NCBI RefSeq assembly: GCF_002723975.1
Contig: NZ_BEWO01000011.1
Coordinates: 52,312 to 116,311, forward strand
Length of the DNA stretch: 64,000 nt
Source: Gluconobacter japonicus
Lineage (GTDB): Bacteria; Pseudomonadota; Alphaproteobacteria; Acetobacterales; Acetobacteraceae
Reading direction: 5' to 3'
Each line of letters starts with the position of its first letter. The first letter of the stretch is position 1. Shown here in pieces: positions 27,829-36,665 of the stretch. A model generated the notes under the pieces. That model saw nothing but the letters and a program-made list of their open reading frames with translations, did no database searches and was not told the origin of the DNA. The translations under genes and the position numbers were made by a program.

Positions 27829-29025
27829 ATGAGGAAGGTTCGCAGCCTGGGACGGTTTTTCAGGACTGTTCTTTGCAGCTTGCTCATTGTGACCCTTTTC
27901 GGGTTGGCCTCTGTTGCTGAGGCTGACCCTGAATCCATGACGAGAGTTCTGGTGTCATTGGATCGACCTGATGCGGCCACCGTCATGATCGATATGGATC
28001 TGACAGTTCTGCTTGGTGATCCCGCTCGTTATTATGCCTTGGCAATCGGAAAAGGGCCGCAACACGAGGCAGAAGTGCAGCATGTCGCTGCTCTTATTAC
28101 CCGTGTTCTGCCCCTTTTTGCAGGATCGAAACCGTTACATCTCTCGTTTGTAAAGTACGGCTTCTCTCAGAAAAGTCAGGCAGAATACATGGATCTGGCA
28201 GCAGACAAGCCTGCGCATTTCCAGTTTGATGTTGCGCTGCCTCCGGAGGGAGGGGCTTTACAGCTTCGGATACCGCTGGCCGCCCAGATTGATTACCCGG
28301 TTGCATACACGCTCCAACTTCCTGAGCGACATTTTACACAGACCCGGTGGATGGATGCAGGACAACATGAAAGTCTGTCCTTCGAGTATCGTGGCAAACT
28401 TCCCACCCATCACGCTGATCAACCTGCCAGTTTTGATCCAGATACGTTGGCGTGGTGGCAACAGCTTCCGATCTATCTCAAGCTGGGCTTCAAGCACATT
28501 GTTCCTGAAGGAACAGATCATATTCTTTTCGTTCTCGGGCTTTTCTTTCTTGGGATCAGTTGGCGGAAACTCCTTTCACAAACCACGGTCTTTACCGTTG
28601 CGCACGCGACAACATTGTTTCTTTCGACCTATGGGATCTTCGAGCTTCCCAGTCGTTTTGTAGAACCTGCGATTGCGCTGTCTATTTCATTTATTGGGTT
28701 GGAAAATGTCTTCAGCCCCCGGTTGGGCATAATGCGGCTTTTGGTGGTTTTTGCGTTCGGGCTGATTCATGGCTTTGGCTTTGCCAGCAGTCTAAGCGAG
28801 GTGCCTTTCCCCAAGCGTGATTTTATTGGTGCTCTTCTGGGGTTCAATCTGGGGGTCGATGCAGGGCAGCTTTTTATCATCCTGCTTGCGACATTGGCGG
28901 TGGGCTGGTTCAGAAAGCGCCCATGGTTCAGAAGCCGTATTGCGATACCTGGCTCGCTTGTGATTGCCGCTATCGGTCTGTTCTGGGCAGGACAACGCAT
29001 TCTTGCGTATAATCTATTGTTTTGA
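27829..29025 (+). CDS. HupE/UreJ-family membrane protein with N-terminal periplasmic domain
   Basis: The 398-residue protein has a signal-like N terminus, a periplasmic region (about residues 35-200) and a C-terminal six-helix membrane domain. The membrane part holds GFKHIVPEGTDHILFVLGLF, FTVAHATTLFLS and LIHGFGFASSL, which are HupE/UreJ_2 signatures with membrane-embedded His/Asp residues that suggest metal (nickel or cobalt) or proton handling. Real HupE/UreJ proteins accompany hydrogenase or urease, neither of which is visible. Its tight linkage to a metal-dependent amidohydrolase is the only context clue. Confidence 0.8.
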   Translation: MRKVRSLGRFFRTVLCSLLIVTLFGLASVAEADPESMTRVLVSLDRPDAATVMIDMDLTVLLGDPARYYALAIGKGPQHEAEVQHVAALITRVLPLFAGSKPLHLSFVKYGFSQKSQAEYMDLAADKPAHFQFDVALPPEGGALQLRIPLAAQIDYPVAYTLQLPERHFTQTRWMDAGQHESLSFEYRGKLPTHHADQPASFDPDTLAWWQQLPIYLKLGFKHIVPEGTDHILFVLGLFFLGISWRKLLSQTTVFTVAHATTLFLSTYGIFELPSRFVEPAIALSISFIGLENVFSPRLGIMRLLVVFAFGLIHGFGFASSLSEVPFPKRDFIGALLGFNLGVDAGQLFIILLATLAVGWFRKRPWFRSRIAIPGSLVIAAIGLFWAGQRILAYNLLF

Positions 29026-29206
29026 AGTATTTCTCGAGGACATACCGGCCACTGGCGTGGTGCCTCAGGCGTAGAAACGATCTATCATGGACACAGTGTA
29101 GACTGATCCGACAGTCAATCCCGGTATATTGAGGTAAGATTGTTGAAAGCTTGGCCCCAGCCCATTTACACACTTAACAGCAGATAGCACTGGCACTGAA
29201 GTGGTT

Positions 29207-29225
29207 AGAATGAGTTGCTCATTCT
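29207..29225. repeat. Perfect inverted repeat near tRNA-Glu
   Basis: AGAATGAG and CTCATTCT are exact inverted 8-mers around TTG, about 30 bases beyond the tRNA 3' end (minus strand). It could be a weak terminator or processing element; no T-run follows on either strand. Confidence 0.4.
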
Positions 29226-29257
29226 GTGTAAGGAACTCAGTTTTTAGCTGAATACCT

Positions 29258-29333
29258 TGGTGTCCCGTACGGGATTCGAACCCGTGTTGCCGCCGTGAAA
29301 GGGCGGTGTCCTAGGCCTCTAGACGAACGGGAC
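29258..29333 (-). tRNA. tRNA-Glu (anticodon TTC)
   Basis: The 76-base gene folds into a full cloverleaf: acceptor GTCCCGT/ACGGGAC with discriminator A and encoded CCA, anticodon arm CCGCC-CTTTCAC-GGCGG (anticodon TTC at 29297-29299), and T loop GGTTCGAATCC. Confidence 0.97.
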
Positions 29334-29374
29334 TGGAGGCGTGAGCGGGTGTATAAGGGGGTTCTGGACCCCCG

Positions 29375-31174
29375 TCAAGCGGCTGAAACGTCAGAAATGA
29401 AAAAAGTTAGATTTTTTCTTTCCTGCCAGGTTTCGACCCTCAAATGTCCCGCCAGATGCAGAAGTGGCATTGCTCGATCTTCCAGAAGTGGCACGAAGGG
29501 TTTGTCTCCTGCACGGAAGACGAGCGCCTTCAGTCGGGTCCCTCCGTCCTCACCCTGGAACATCAGACGCAGCGTATTGCCGTCTTTGCCGATCCGATCG
29601 CTTTTGACGCATCGTACATTGCTGATCGCCAGAACGGGCTCCTCGTTACCTGGTCCAAAAGGAGCCAGTCGCTCAAGCTGGGAGGCAACTTCAAGCGAAG
29701 CACCGCGCAGGGTTAGAACACCGTCGATGCGCAGCGCTTCCTGTACAGGGAGCGCGTGTGCTTCGGAGAGAGTGGTATCCAGAAAGTCATGGAATGCTGG
29801 AGCATTGTCGCTTGTCAGGGAAAAGCCTGCTGCCATGGCATGACCGCCACCTGTGACCAGTAGACCGGATTGCCGTGCCGTAATGATGGCATTTCCAATA
29901 TCGAGGCCCGGTACGGAGCGGGCAGAGCCTTTAATGATGCCATCTGTATAAGCCCCCACAAGGGCAGGGCGATTAAAGCGTTCCTTCAAACGTCCAGCGA
30001 CAATCCCTACAACGCCGGGATGCCATGTTTCCCCATGCAGGAAGATAACGGCGTGTCCGTTTTCTATTTGCTGCTCGGCCTGCTCTATGGCCTGCGCCAG
30101 AATACCGGCTTCAACTGATTGGCGCTGTCGATTGACGCTGTCGAGCTCATCCGCCAGCGCTCGGGCTTCAATAACGTCGTCAGACAGAAGAAGGCGCAGA
30201 CCCAGATTGGCTTTCGCAATCCGGCCACCCGCGTTGATCCGTGGGCCAAGTGCAAAACCGCAGGCCATGGCACTGGCTTCTTCCTTGACGCCCGCGACGG
30301 AAGACAGGGTTGCCAGACCGAGCCGTTCCCCACGGCCCATGACGCGCAGTCCCTGCATGACCAGAGCGCGGTTCAGGCCGGTCAGAGGCATCACGTCACA
30401 GATGGTGGCGAGGGCTGCGAGGTCGAGGCGTTTGAGAAGGTCAGGCGGCTGGCGCCCGTCCGTGAACCAGCCTTCCTGACGGAGGAGGCGCACTGTGGCG
30501 ACCATTGTCAGAAACGCGACTGCGGTGGCGCAGATTGATCCCAGACCGGAGGTGCAGTCCAGTCGGTTGGGGTTTACGACAAGACCTTTGGGAAGAATGG
30601 AACCATCCGGTTTGTGATGGTCCAGAACAATGACGTCGGTCTGACCGTGGAAGCCGTTCAGAATGTCGATGGCGGCTGTTCCACAGTCGATGCAGACCAG
30701 AAGGGTCGCACCGTCAGCGACAAGCTTTTCCAGAGCGGTTGTATTGGGGCCGTAACCCTCGGTCATCCGATCGGGAATATGCGTGCTGACTGTGCAACCC
30801 ATTTCACGAAGCGTATCGCAGACCAGTGCAGTCCCACAGGCCCCATCGACGTCATAGTCGCCGAAAAGGCCCACATGCTCATGCTTGCGGACAGCTTCGG
30901 CCAATCTGGATGCGGTAGCATCCATATCCTGCAGGCAGGATGGATCGGGCATGAGATCGCGGAGACGTGGGTCCAAAAAGGAAGCAGCTTCCGTGGCGGA
31001 AACGCCACGGGCTGTCAGGATACGGGCCAGAAGTTCCGGAATGGCCGCACGCTGGGCCAGACCGAGGGCGAGGCGGTTATCCGCCTCTGCCAGACGTGGA
31101 TCGCGCCAGATCCACCGACGGTTGCCTGCGCTGCGGGATACTCCGAGGACCAGGCCCGTATCGTCTTCTAACAT
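29375..31174 (-). CDS. recJ: Single-stranded-DNA-specific 5'-3' exonuclease RecJ
   Basis: RecJ degrades single-stranded DNA in recombination, mismatch and base-excision repair. The DHH phosphoesterase motifs are present: FGDYDVDGACGTALV, VCIDCGT, VLDHHKPDG and the downstream GPRINAGGRIAKANLGLRLL, with the DHHA1 segment GGGHAMAAGFSL near residue 450. The 599-residue length is normal. It is the last gene of the aminotransferase-hom-glpX-recJ string, 10 bp after glpX, and therefore probably co-transcribed with amino acid and sugar metabolism genes. Confidence 0.95.
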   Translation of the reverse strand: MLEDDTGLVLGVSRSAGNRRWIWRDPRLAEADNRLALGLAQRAAIPELLARILTARGVSATEAASFLDPRLRDLMPDPSCLQDMDATASRLAEAVRKHEHVGLFGDYDVDGACGTALVCDTLREMGCTVSTHIPDRMTEGYGPNTTALEKLVADGATLLVCIDCGTAAIDILNGFHGQTDVIVLDHHKPDGSILPKGLVVNPNRLDCTSGLGSICATAVAFLTMVATVRLLRQEGWFTDGRQPPDLLKRLDLAALATICDVMPLTGLNRALVMQGLRVMGRGERLGLATLSSVAGVKEEASAMACGFALGPRINAGGRIAKANLGLRLLLSDDVIEARALADELDSVNRQRQSVEAGILAQAIEQAEQQIENGHAVIFLHGETWHPGVVGIVAGRLKERFNRPALVGAYTDGIIKGSARSVPGLDIGNAIITARQSGLLVTGGGHAMAAGFSLTSDNAPAFHDFLDTTLSEAHALPVQEALRIDGVLTLRGASLEVASQLERLAPFGPGNEEPVLAISNVRCVKSDRIGKDGNTLRLMFQGEDGGTRLKALVFRAGDKPFVPLLEDRAMPLLHLAGHLRVETWQERKNLTFFISDVSAA

Positions 31175-31184
31175 GCTACTCCAT

Positions 31185-32186
31185 TCAGGATGGTCGATTT
31201 GTCTTCAGGCTGAAGTCGTGATGGCTCTCAATATAGCGAACTGTGCCTGATTTTGAACGCATGACAATCGAATGCGTCTTTGCGCGCGTCGGACCGATAC
31301 GCTCGACACCTTTCAGCAGGGAACCAGTGGTAACGCCTGTAGCGCTAAACAAAACGTGACCGGCGGCCATGTCGTGCAGTCCAAGAAGGCGCGTCGGATC
31401 TTTGCCATCGGCCATTTCACGGGCGCGTTCACGCTGTGCATCGTCTTCAAACAGCAGGCGGCCCTGCATCTGGCCATTCATGCAGCGGATTGCTGCGGCT
31501 GCCAGAACGCCTTCGGGGGCACCGCCTGAGCCAGCGTAAAGATCCACGCCACCACCATCGATACAGGTCGCGATAGCTGCCGCAACGTCACCATCGCTCA
31601 GAAGCTGAACACGGGCACCGGCCTGACGGGCACGGGCAATCAGTTCTTCGTGGCGCTCACGATCAAGCGTACAGAGGACAAGATCCGAGATATCGCGGTT
31701 CTTGGCCTTCGCGAGATTGCGCAGGTTCTCTTCGATGGAAGAGTCCAGATTGACGACATCATCCGGCAGATCCGGTCCGACGACAATCTTTTCCATGTAG
31801 ATGTCTGGGGCATGCAGGAACTTGCCACGCTCGGCGAGGGCAACCACCGTAATGGCATTCGGCAGGCTCTTGGCGCAGAGGTTCGTGCCCTCAAGCGGAT
31901 CGACCGCGATGTCCATGGCTGGGCCGCCGGAGCCGACTTTTTCACCGATGTAGAGCATCGGTGCTTCGTCCATTTCGCCTTCGCCAATGGTGACGACGCC
32001 ATCAATGGCAACCGTATCAAAGGCGGCGCGCATGGCCTGAACGGCCGCACCATCTGCGTCGTTCTTCAGGCCTCGGCCTGTCCAGCGGTCAGAGGCAATG
32101 GCGGCCGCTTCCGTGACGCGGACAAGCTCCAGCGCCAAGTTGCGGTCGGTAACGCGGTAAGGAAGAACACTTGTGGGATCGATCAC
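31185..32186 (-). CDS. glpX: Class II fructose-1,6-bisphosphatase
   Basis: GlpX hydrolyses fructose-1,6-bisphosphate (and often sedoheptulose-1,7-bisphosphate) in gluconeogenesis and the pentose phosphate route. The 333-residue sequence has the family motifs DGVVTIGEGEMDEAPML, AVDPLEGTNLCAKS and the GSGGAPEGVLAAAAIRCM stretch. Its start overlaps the hom stop codon by 4 bases, indicating translational coupling. The enzyme is cytosolic and metal dependent. Confidence 0.95.
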   Translation of the reverse strand: MIDPTSVLPYRVTDRNLALELVRVTEAAAIASDRWTGRGLKNDADGAAVQAMRAAFDTVAIDGVVTIGEGEMDEAPMLYIGEKVGSGGPAMDIAVDPLEGTNLCAKSLPNAITVVALAERGKFLHAPDIYMEKIVVGPDLPDDVVNLDSSIEENLRNLAKAKNRDISDLVLCTLDRERHEELIARARQAGARVQLLSDGDVAAAIATCIDGGGVDLYAGSGGAPEGVLAAAAIRCMNGQMQGRLLFEDDAQRERAREMADGKDPTRLLGLHDMAAGHVLFSATGVTTGSLLKGVERIGPTRAKTHSIVMRSKSGTVRYIESHHDFSLKTNRPS

Positions 32187-33472
32187 TGGAGAGAATCCTC
32201 GATCTTGAGCACTAAAGGAGCCCCATTAACAACTGGGAGCGCGGAAAGTGCTGTTATAGCTGCAGAAATAGCCTTTTCTGGGGCCTGATGCGTCACCAGG
32301 GCCAGATGTGCACGTCCCGCCGCAGCGTCATGTTGCGAGACAAAATGCACGGAAACATCATGGTCACGGAGAACGGATGTCAGATCGGCCATGACACCAG
32401 AACGATCTTCCACATCCAGACGGATATAGAATGCGCTCTTCAATTCCCCGAGACTTGTGCAGGACACAGGTGCCGGAGCACTTTTGACGCCCCAGACCGG
32501 GAGATTTGCCCCGCGGGCCAGGTCGATCAGGTCCGCAACCACGGCGCTTGCCGTTGGGCCTTCGCCAGCGCCACGGCCGGAAATTGTGATGGGACCGCTG
32601 AACGGCCCCTGTGTGGTGACGGCATTGAAAACCCCTTCCACGGCGGCAATGGCTGCCTTGGCAGGGACGAGGCAGGGACGGACCCACGCTTCGATCCCGT
32701 TATCCCCGGTGGCGCGAGCCATACCGAGCAGTTTGATACGGTATCCCAGTTCATTGGCGAACGTCAGGTCCGAGGCTGTCACATCTCGGATACCGTGGAC
32801 GGGAAGGGTGTTGAAAACGATCGGCTGGAAGGCAATCCCGGCGAGAATGGCCAGTTTGTGAGCCGTGTCCCAGCCATCAACATCCGTGGAAGGCTCTGCT
32901 TCTGCGTATCCCTTGGCCTGCGCTTCTGTCAGCACATCCCCGAAATCGCGTCCGGTCGTGCGCATTTCCGTGAGGATGTAATTGCAGGTGCCATTCAGGA
33001 TGCCGCCCACGCTATCCAGGCGATCAGCAGCCAGTCCTTCGCGGACGAGCTTGATGGCCGGGATGCCGCCAGCGACCGCAGCCTCAAAGAAAAGCGGCGC
33101 AGCATTTTCGGCGGAGAGACGCGTCAGTTCCGAGCCATGTAGCGCAACGAGTGCCTTGTTGGCCGTCACAACCGGGATACCGCGCGTCAGGGCAGTTTCC
33201 ACCATGTCGCGTGCCGGACCTTCGGAGCCACCGATCAGTTCGACAACAACGTCGATCTCCGGGTCTTGCGCGACGGACACGGCCTCGTCATGCCAGCGCA
33301 TGCCAGACAGATCGACGCCGCGGTCTTTGTCCCGGGTGCGCGCCGTGACCGCGACCACTTCGATCGGCCGACCGGCCCGGGCCGTAATCGTTTCGGCATT
33401 CTTCTGAAGAAGACGAATGACGCCGACACCGACAGTCCCTAGTCCGGCCAGTCCGATCCGCAGTGGTTTCAC
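32183..33472 (-). CDS. hom: Homoserine dehydrogenase
   Basis: It reduces aspartate semialdehyde to homoserine, the branch point to threonine, methionine and isoleucine. Residues 1-130 form the NAD(P) domain (GLAGLGTVGVGVIRLLQ), the catalytic domain has GILNGTCNYILTEM and AYAEAEPSTDVDGWDTAHKL, and residues about 350-429 are an ACT domain (FYIRLDVEDRSGVMADLTSV) that allows feedback inhibition, usually by threonine. The 429-residue length is standard. It overlaps both neighbours by 4 bases and supplies homoserine for the methionine branch seen at metE/metF. Confidence 0.96.
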   Translation of the reverse strand: MKPLRIGLAGLGTVGVGVIRLLQKNAETITARAGRPIEVVAVTARTRDKDRGVDLSGMRWHDEAVSVAQDPEIDVVVELIGGSEGPARDMVETALTRGIPVVTANKALVALHGSELTRLSAENAAPLFFEAAVAGGIPAIKLVREGLAADRLDSVGGILNGTCNYILTEMRTTGRDFGDVLTEAQAKGYAEAEPSTDVDGWDTAHKLAILAGIAFQPIVFNTLPVHGIRDVTASDLTFANELGYRIKLLGMARATGDNGIEAWVRPCLVPAKAAIAAVEGVFNAVTTQGPFSGPITISGRGAGEGPTASAVVADLIDLARGANLPVWGVKSAPAPVSCTSLGELKSAFYIRLDVEDRSGVMADLTSVLRDHDVSVHFVSQHDAAAGRAHLALVTHQAPEKAISAAITALSALPVVNGAPLVLKIEDSLQ

Positions 33473-34694
33473 GATGATGCAGCTCCAAGAAGATCAGCGG
33501 TCGATGCACCGGCACCGTGCCGGCTCATGAAGCTCTTGATGGCCCGCGTCGCCTGACGCAGCCGCTGAGTATTTTCAACAAGTCCGATCCGGACGAACCC
33601 TTCGCCATATTCGCCAAAGCCGAGGCCGGGTGCGACGGCCACGCCAGCTTCTTTCAGCAGAAGCTTGGAAAATTCCACGCTCCCCATGTCAGCGAAAGCG
33701 GGGGGAATAGGGGCCCATGCGAACATGGATCCGGCAGGAGCAGGAACATCCCAGCCAGCAGAGCTCAGGCCGCGCAGCAGAACGTCCCGGCGATCCTTAT
33801 ACATGGCGCGGATGTCGGACACGTAATCCTGTGGGCCATTCAGAGCCGCGACCGAGGCCACCTGGATCGGCGTGAAAGCACCATAATCCAGATAGGACTT
33901 GATACGCGTCAGGGCCTGAATCAGCTTCGGGTTGCCAACGGCAAAACCCATGCGCCAGCCCGCCATGGAATACGTCTTGGACATGGAGGTGAACTCCACG
34001 GCCACATCCTTCGCGCCTGGTACGGCCAGCAGGGATGGCGGTGGTTCATCCGCATTGAAGTAGATCTCGCTATAGGCGAGGTCCGAAAGGATCCAGATGT
34101 TTTCCCGGCGCGCGAAAGCCACGATTTCCTTGTAGAAATCGAGATTGGCAACAAAGGCCGTCGGGTTGGACGGAAAGTTGACGATCAGCGCGGTTGGCTT
34201 CGGAACGGAGTGGCGTACGGCACGGTCCAGCGCACGCAGCATGTCCTCATCCGGTGTGGCCGGAATGGAGCGGACGGACGCGCCTGCGATGATGAACCCG
34301 AACTGATGGATAGGGTAGGACGGGTTCGGCACCAGGATCGTGTCACCGGGGCTGGTGATGGCAGCGGCCAGATTGGCCAGACCTTCTTTGGCCCCAGCGT
34401 TGCGATGACTTCCGTTTCTGGATCGACGGAGACATTGAAGCGGCGCTCATAGTAGTTCGCCATGGCGCGACGCAGACCGGGGATACCACGACTGACGGAA
34501 TAGCCATGCGCGCGCGGGTCACCGACGGTTTCGACAAGCTTCTGCACGACATGAGCCGGCGGAGCACTGTCCGGGTTGCCCATGCCGAGATCAATGATGT
34601 CCTCACCGGCCGCTCGCGCGGCAGCCTTGGCCTTGTTCACTTCAGCGAACACATAGGGCGGCAGGCGGCGGATGCGGTGGAACTCTTCGGTCAT
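33469..34694 (-). pseudogene. Class I/II aminotransferase (alanine-type, AlaC-like) interrupted by a one-base frameshift
   Basis: Two overlapping frames together make one fold-type I, PLP-dependent aminotransferase. The first (from the ATG at 34694) has the N-terminal part MTEEFHRIRRLPPYVFAEVN to EVIATLGPK; the second continues with EGLANLAAAITSPGDTILVP, the PLP-lysine region SMSKTYSMAGWRMGF and a normal C terminus. Restoring one base near 34386 rejoins them (GPKEGLANL). This gene type precedes hom in related bacteria and probably transaminates alanine or a similar amino acid. The break may be a real mutation or a read error; the intact remainder favours a recent event or error. Confidence 0.85.
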
Positions 34695-34753
34695 GACCAG
34701 CTCAGGGTAAGAAGATTACGGGAAGAGGCACGATAGACAGGTTTTTCTGTAAG

Positions 34754-34780
34754 AGGAACAGTCCTTTAAGACATGTTCCT
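34754..34780. repeat. Hairpin in the aminotransferase upstream region
   Basis: AGGAACA/TGTTCCT plus an inner GTC/GAC pair, split by one bulged base, form a stem of ten pairs around CTTTAA. It lies between the OmpA-like lipoprotein stop codon and the aminotransferase start. No T-run follows on either strand, so it could be a weak terminator or a regulator site. Confidence 0.35.
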
Positions 34781-34791
34781 TTCAGACCTGA

Positions 34792-35748
34792 TCAGCCGCC
34801 ATTCCGGACGCGAACACCGTTGCCGATGGCCTCGGCGCGCAGGACGATGGCCGAAGCCGGGACGCCTCGCTGGATAAGCGCATTGGCGACTGCGCGGGCG
34901 CGCAAAAGCCCGAGCGCAATTTCACGGCCCTGATCGGCCGTAGACAGGCCGGCATCCGCACTCATGGCTGCGCCAAAGCCAAGAATCGTGATTTTCTGAT
35001 CCCCGCGTTGGGAAATGATTCGCTGATAGTCGCTCGAAGGGTCCCCTACGACGTGATCTGTCGAAGGTTGAAAGCGGATCAGCGTGCCTTCCGGGGTGGA
35101 GGTATCGATGTCCGGGCGGAGAGGGCCAGTCAGATTGGCATCTCGGGGAAGATCAAAGCCTGGAAACTGTGGCGGCGGTGGTGGAAGCGCGCCGATCTGC
35201 GGAAACTCTCCTGGAGGCGTTGGCGGAATTGCTGCAGCAACCACTGGCGGAAGTTCGGCCTCTGGCGTGGTTGGCTGTGGCGTTTTTGATGGGGTGGCAG
35301 GCTTGGTGGCAGGCGCAGGAGTTCCCGGAGCTGCTCCTGGAGCCGCATTGACAGGAGGTGTTGTGTCCGCTGGCTGTCCTACTGACGTCATGGTCAGGTT
35401 GTTCTGCTCTTCCGGTTCAGTCCCGGTCGGGTTAACGGCCGACGGTGCGGTTTTCGGCGGCGGTGGCGGTATGGTGGGAAGTGTGCCCTGGGCCGCACTC
35501 TCGCGCTGGGCCAGATTGCGCTGGGCTTCCAGTTGCATTGTCAGGTTAACGCGTGCCTCGGGGGACGGCATTTCCGGATTTTGAGCCGGGGTACGGCCAA
35601 CATGTGGGTATGGCAGGTTCTGTCCCGGCGGGGGCGGACGCAGTTTGGCGATCTCGCCGCCCTCAAAACTATGCCACCATCCAGTCGGAACATCGACGGC
35701 GTCCTGATGCTGGCAGGCGGTAAAGAGGGGCGCGGCCAGCAGCAGCAT
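34792..35748 (-). CDS. Proline-rich lipoprotein with C-terminal OmpA-like domain
   Basis: The ATG at 35748 gives 318 residues opening with a short lipobox sequence (LFTAC, Cys12), so it is probably an outer-membrane-anchored lipoprotein; a GTG at 35817 would add a charged n-region with two arginines and may be the true start. The middle (about residues 60-200) is a Pro/Ala/Thr-rich spacer likely to span the periplasm. The last 90 residues (ITILGFGAAMSADAGLSTAD to RGVPASAIVLRAEAIGNGVRV) resemble the OmpA/MotB peptidoglycan-binding fold. It is divergent from the clpP-like gene. Confidence 0.75.
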   Translation of the reverse strand: MLLLAAPLFTACQHQDAVDVPTGWWHSFEGGEIAKLRPPPPGQNLPYPHVGRTPAQNPEMPSPEARVNLTMQLEAQRNLAQRESAAQGTLPTIPPPPPKTAPSAVNPTGTEPEEQNNLTMTSVGQPADTTPPVNAAPGAAPGTPAPATKPATPSKTPQPTTPEAELPPVVAAAIPPTPPGEFPQIGALPPPPPQFPGFDLPRDANLTGPLRPDIDTSTPEGTLIRFQPSTDHVVGDPSSDYQRIISQRGDQKITILGFGAAMSADAGLSTADQGREIALGLLRARAVANALIQRGVPASAIVLRAEAIGNGVRVRNGG

Positions 35749-35940
35749 GAACGAAATCTTTCCCGCATTTCTGCGCGTTACCGCTTTCCCGGGATGCGTC
35801 GTGTTCCCTGAACCCACTGTGCCGTTCCTGCCTTCGTCAAATCTCTGAACAGCGCGGAGACTAGCGGTTCGTGATCGGGATGGCGAGACTTCGTCTTTCC
35901 CGGACTTGGCATGAAGGCAAACGAAGCGCAGGATAGGGGG

Positions 35941-36612
35941 ATGAAGACGCACGATGGATCTGGAAACGACATGGACATCACCAGAATGACCCTTACCCGT
36001 CTGGACGACGAGCCCGATGCCCCAGAGGCACCGGAAGACGACAACAAGACGCTGAACAGCCCGATCAGCGAACTCGAAAGCCGCCTGTTCGACCAGCGCA
36101 AGGTTCTGATCTTTGGTGGGATCAACGACAAGATCGCGCGTGACGTCACGGGACGCCTGCTGGCGCTTGCTGGGTCGTCCGACAAGCCGATCGACGTCTA
36201 TGTGAACTCCCCAGGCGGCCATGTAGAAAGTGGCGACACGATCCATGACATGATCCGCTTTGTGGATTCGATTGCGCCTATCAACATGATTGGCACGGGC
36301 TGGGTCGCCTCCGCCGGTGCGCTGATCTATGCGGCGGGCCGTCCGGAACGTCGCGTTTGCCTGCCGAATACACGCTTCCTTCTTCATCAGCCGATGGGTG
36401 GTGTGCGTGGTCCGGCAACGGATATCGACATTGAGGCCCGCGAGATCATCAAGATGCGCGAGCGTCTGAACCGGATTTTCGCCAAGGAAACCGGGCAGAC
36501 CTATGAAAAGGTCGCCAAGGATACGGACCGCAACTACTGGATGTCCGCAAAGGAAGCGATTGAATACGGTCTAGTGAACCGTATCATCCACTCCGCGACC
36601 GATCTGAAGTAA
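35941..36612 (+). CDS. clpP: ClpP-family ATP-dependent Clp protease proteolytic subunit
   Basis: The Ser-His-Asp triad is present: Ser in [12 protein letters not shown], His in FLLHQPMGG and Asp in [15 protein letters not shown] seven bases before the ATG at 35941 supports that start (an in-frame ATG at 35911 is weaker). It carries an acidic N-terminal extension of about 40 residues not found in the housekeeping ClpP, and no clpX or clpA gene is next to it, so it may be a second ClpP paralogue. It forms a likely pair with the ferritin-like gene 53 bp downstream. Confidence 0.9.
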   Translation: MKTHDGSGNDMDITRMTLTRLDDEPDAPEAPEDDNKTLNSPISELESRLFDQRKVLIFGGINDKIARDVTGRLLALAGSSDKPIDVYVNSPGGHVESGDTIHDMIRFVDSIAPINMIGTGWVASAGALIYAAGRPERRVCLPNTRFLLHQPMGGVRGPATDIDIEAREIIKMRERLNRIFAKETGQTYEKVAKDTDRNYWMSAKEAIEYGLVNRIIHSATDLK

Positions 36613-36665
36613 AACGACAAGCTCCAAGGGGCACGGCGTGTCGCAGGGCACGCCGCGAAAATATC

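Noticed and set aside
34185..34694. Separate short protein with a Pro/Trp/Arg-rich tail at the aminotransferase start
   Set aside because: Its first part is the aminotransferase N terminus and the tail is out-of-frame sequence; it is the product of the frameshift, not its own gene.
35749..36387. N-terminal extension of the OmpA-like lipoprotein frame
   Set aside because: It would overlap the clpP gene on the other strand and place the lipobox in the middle of the protein.
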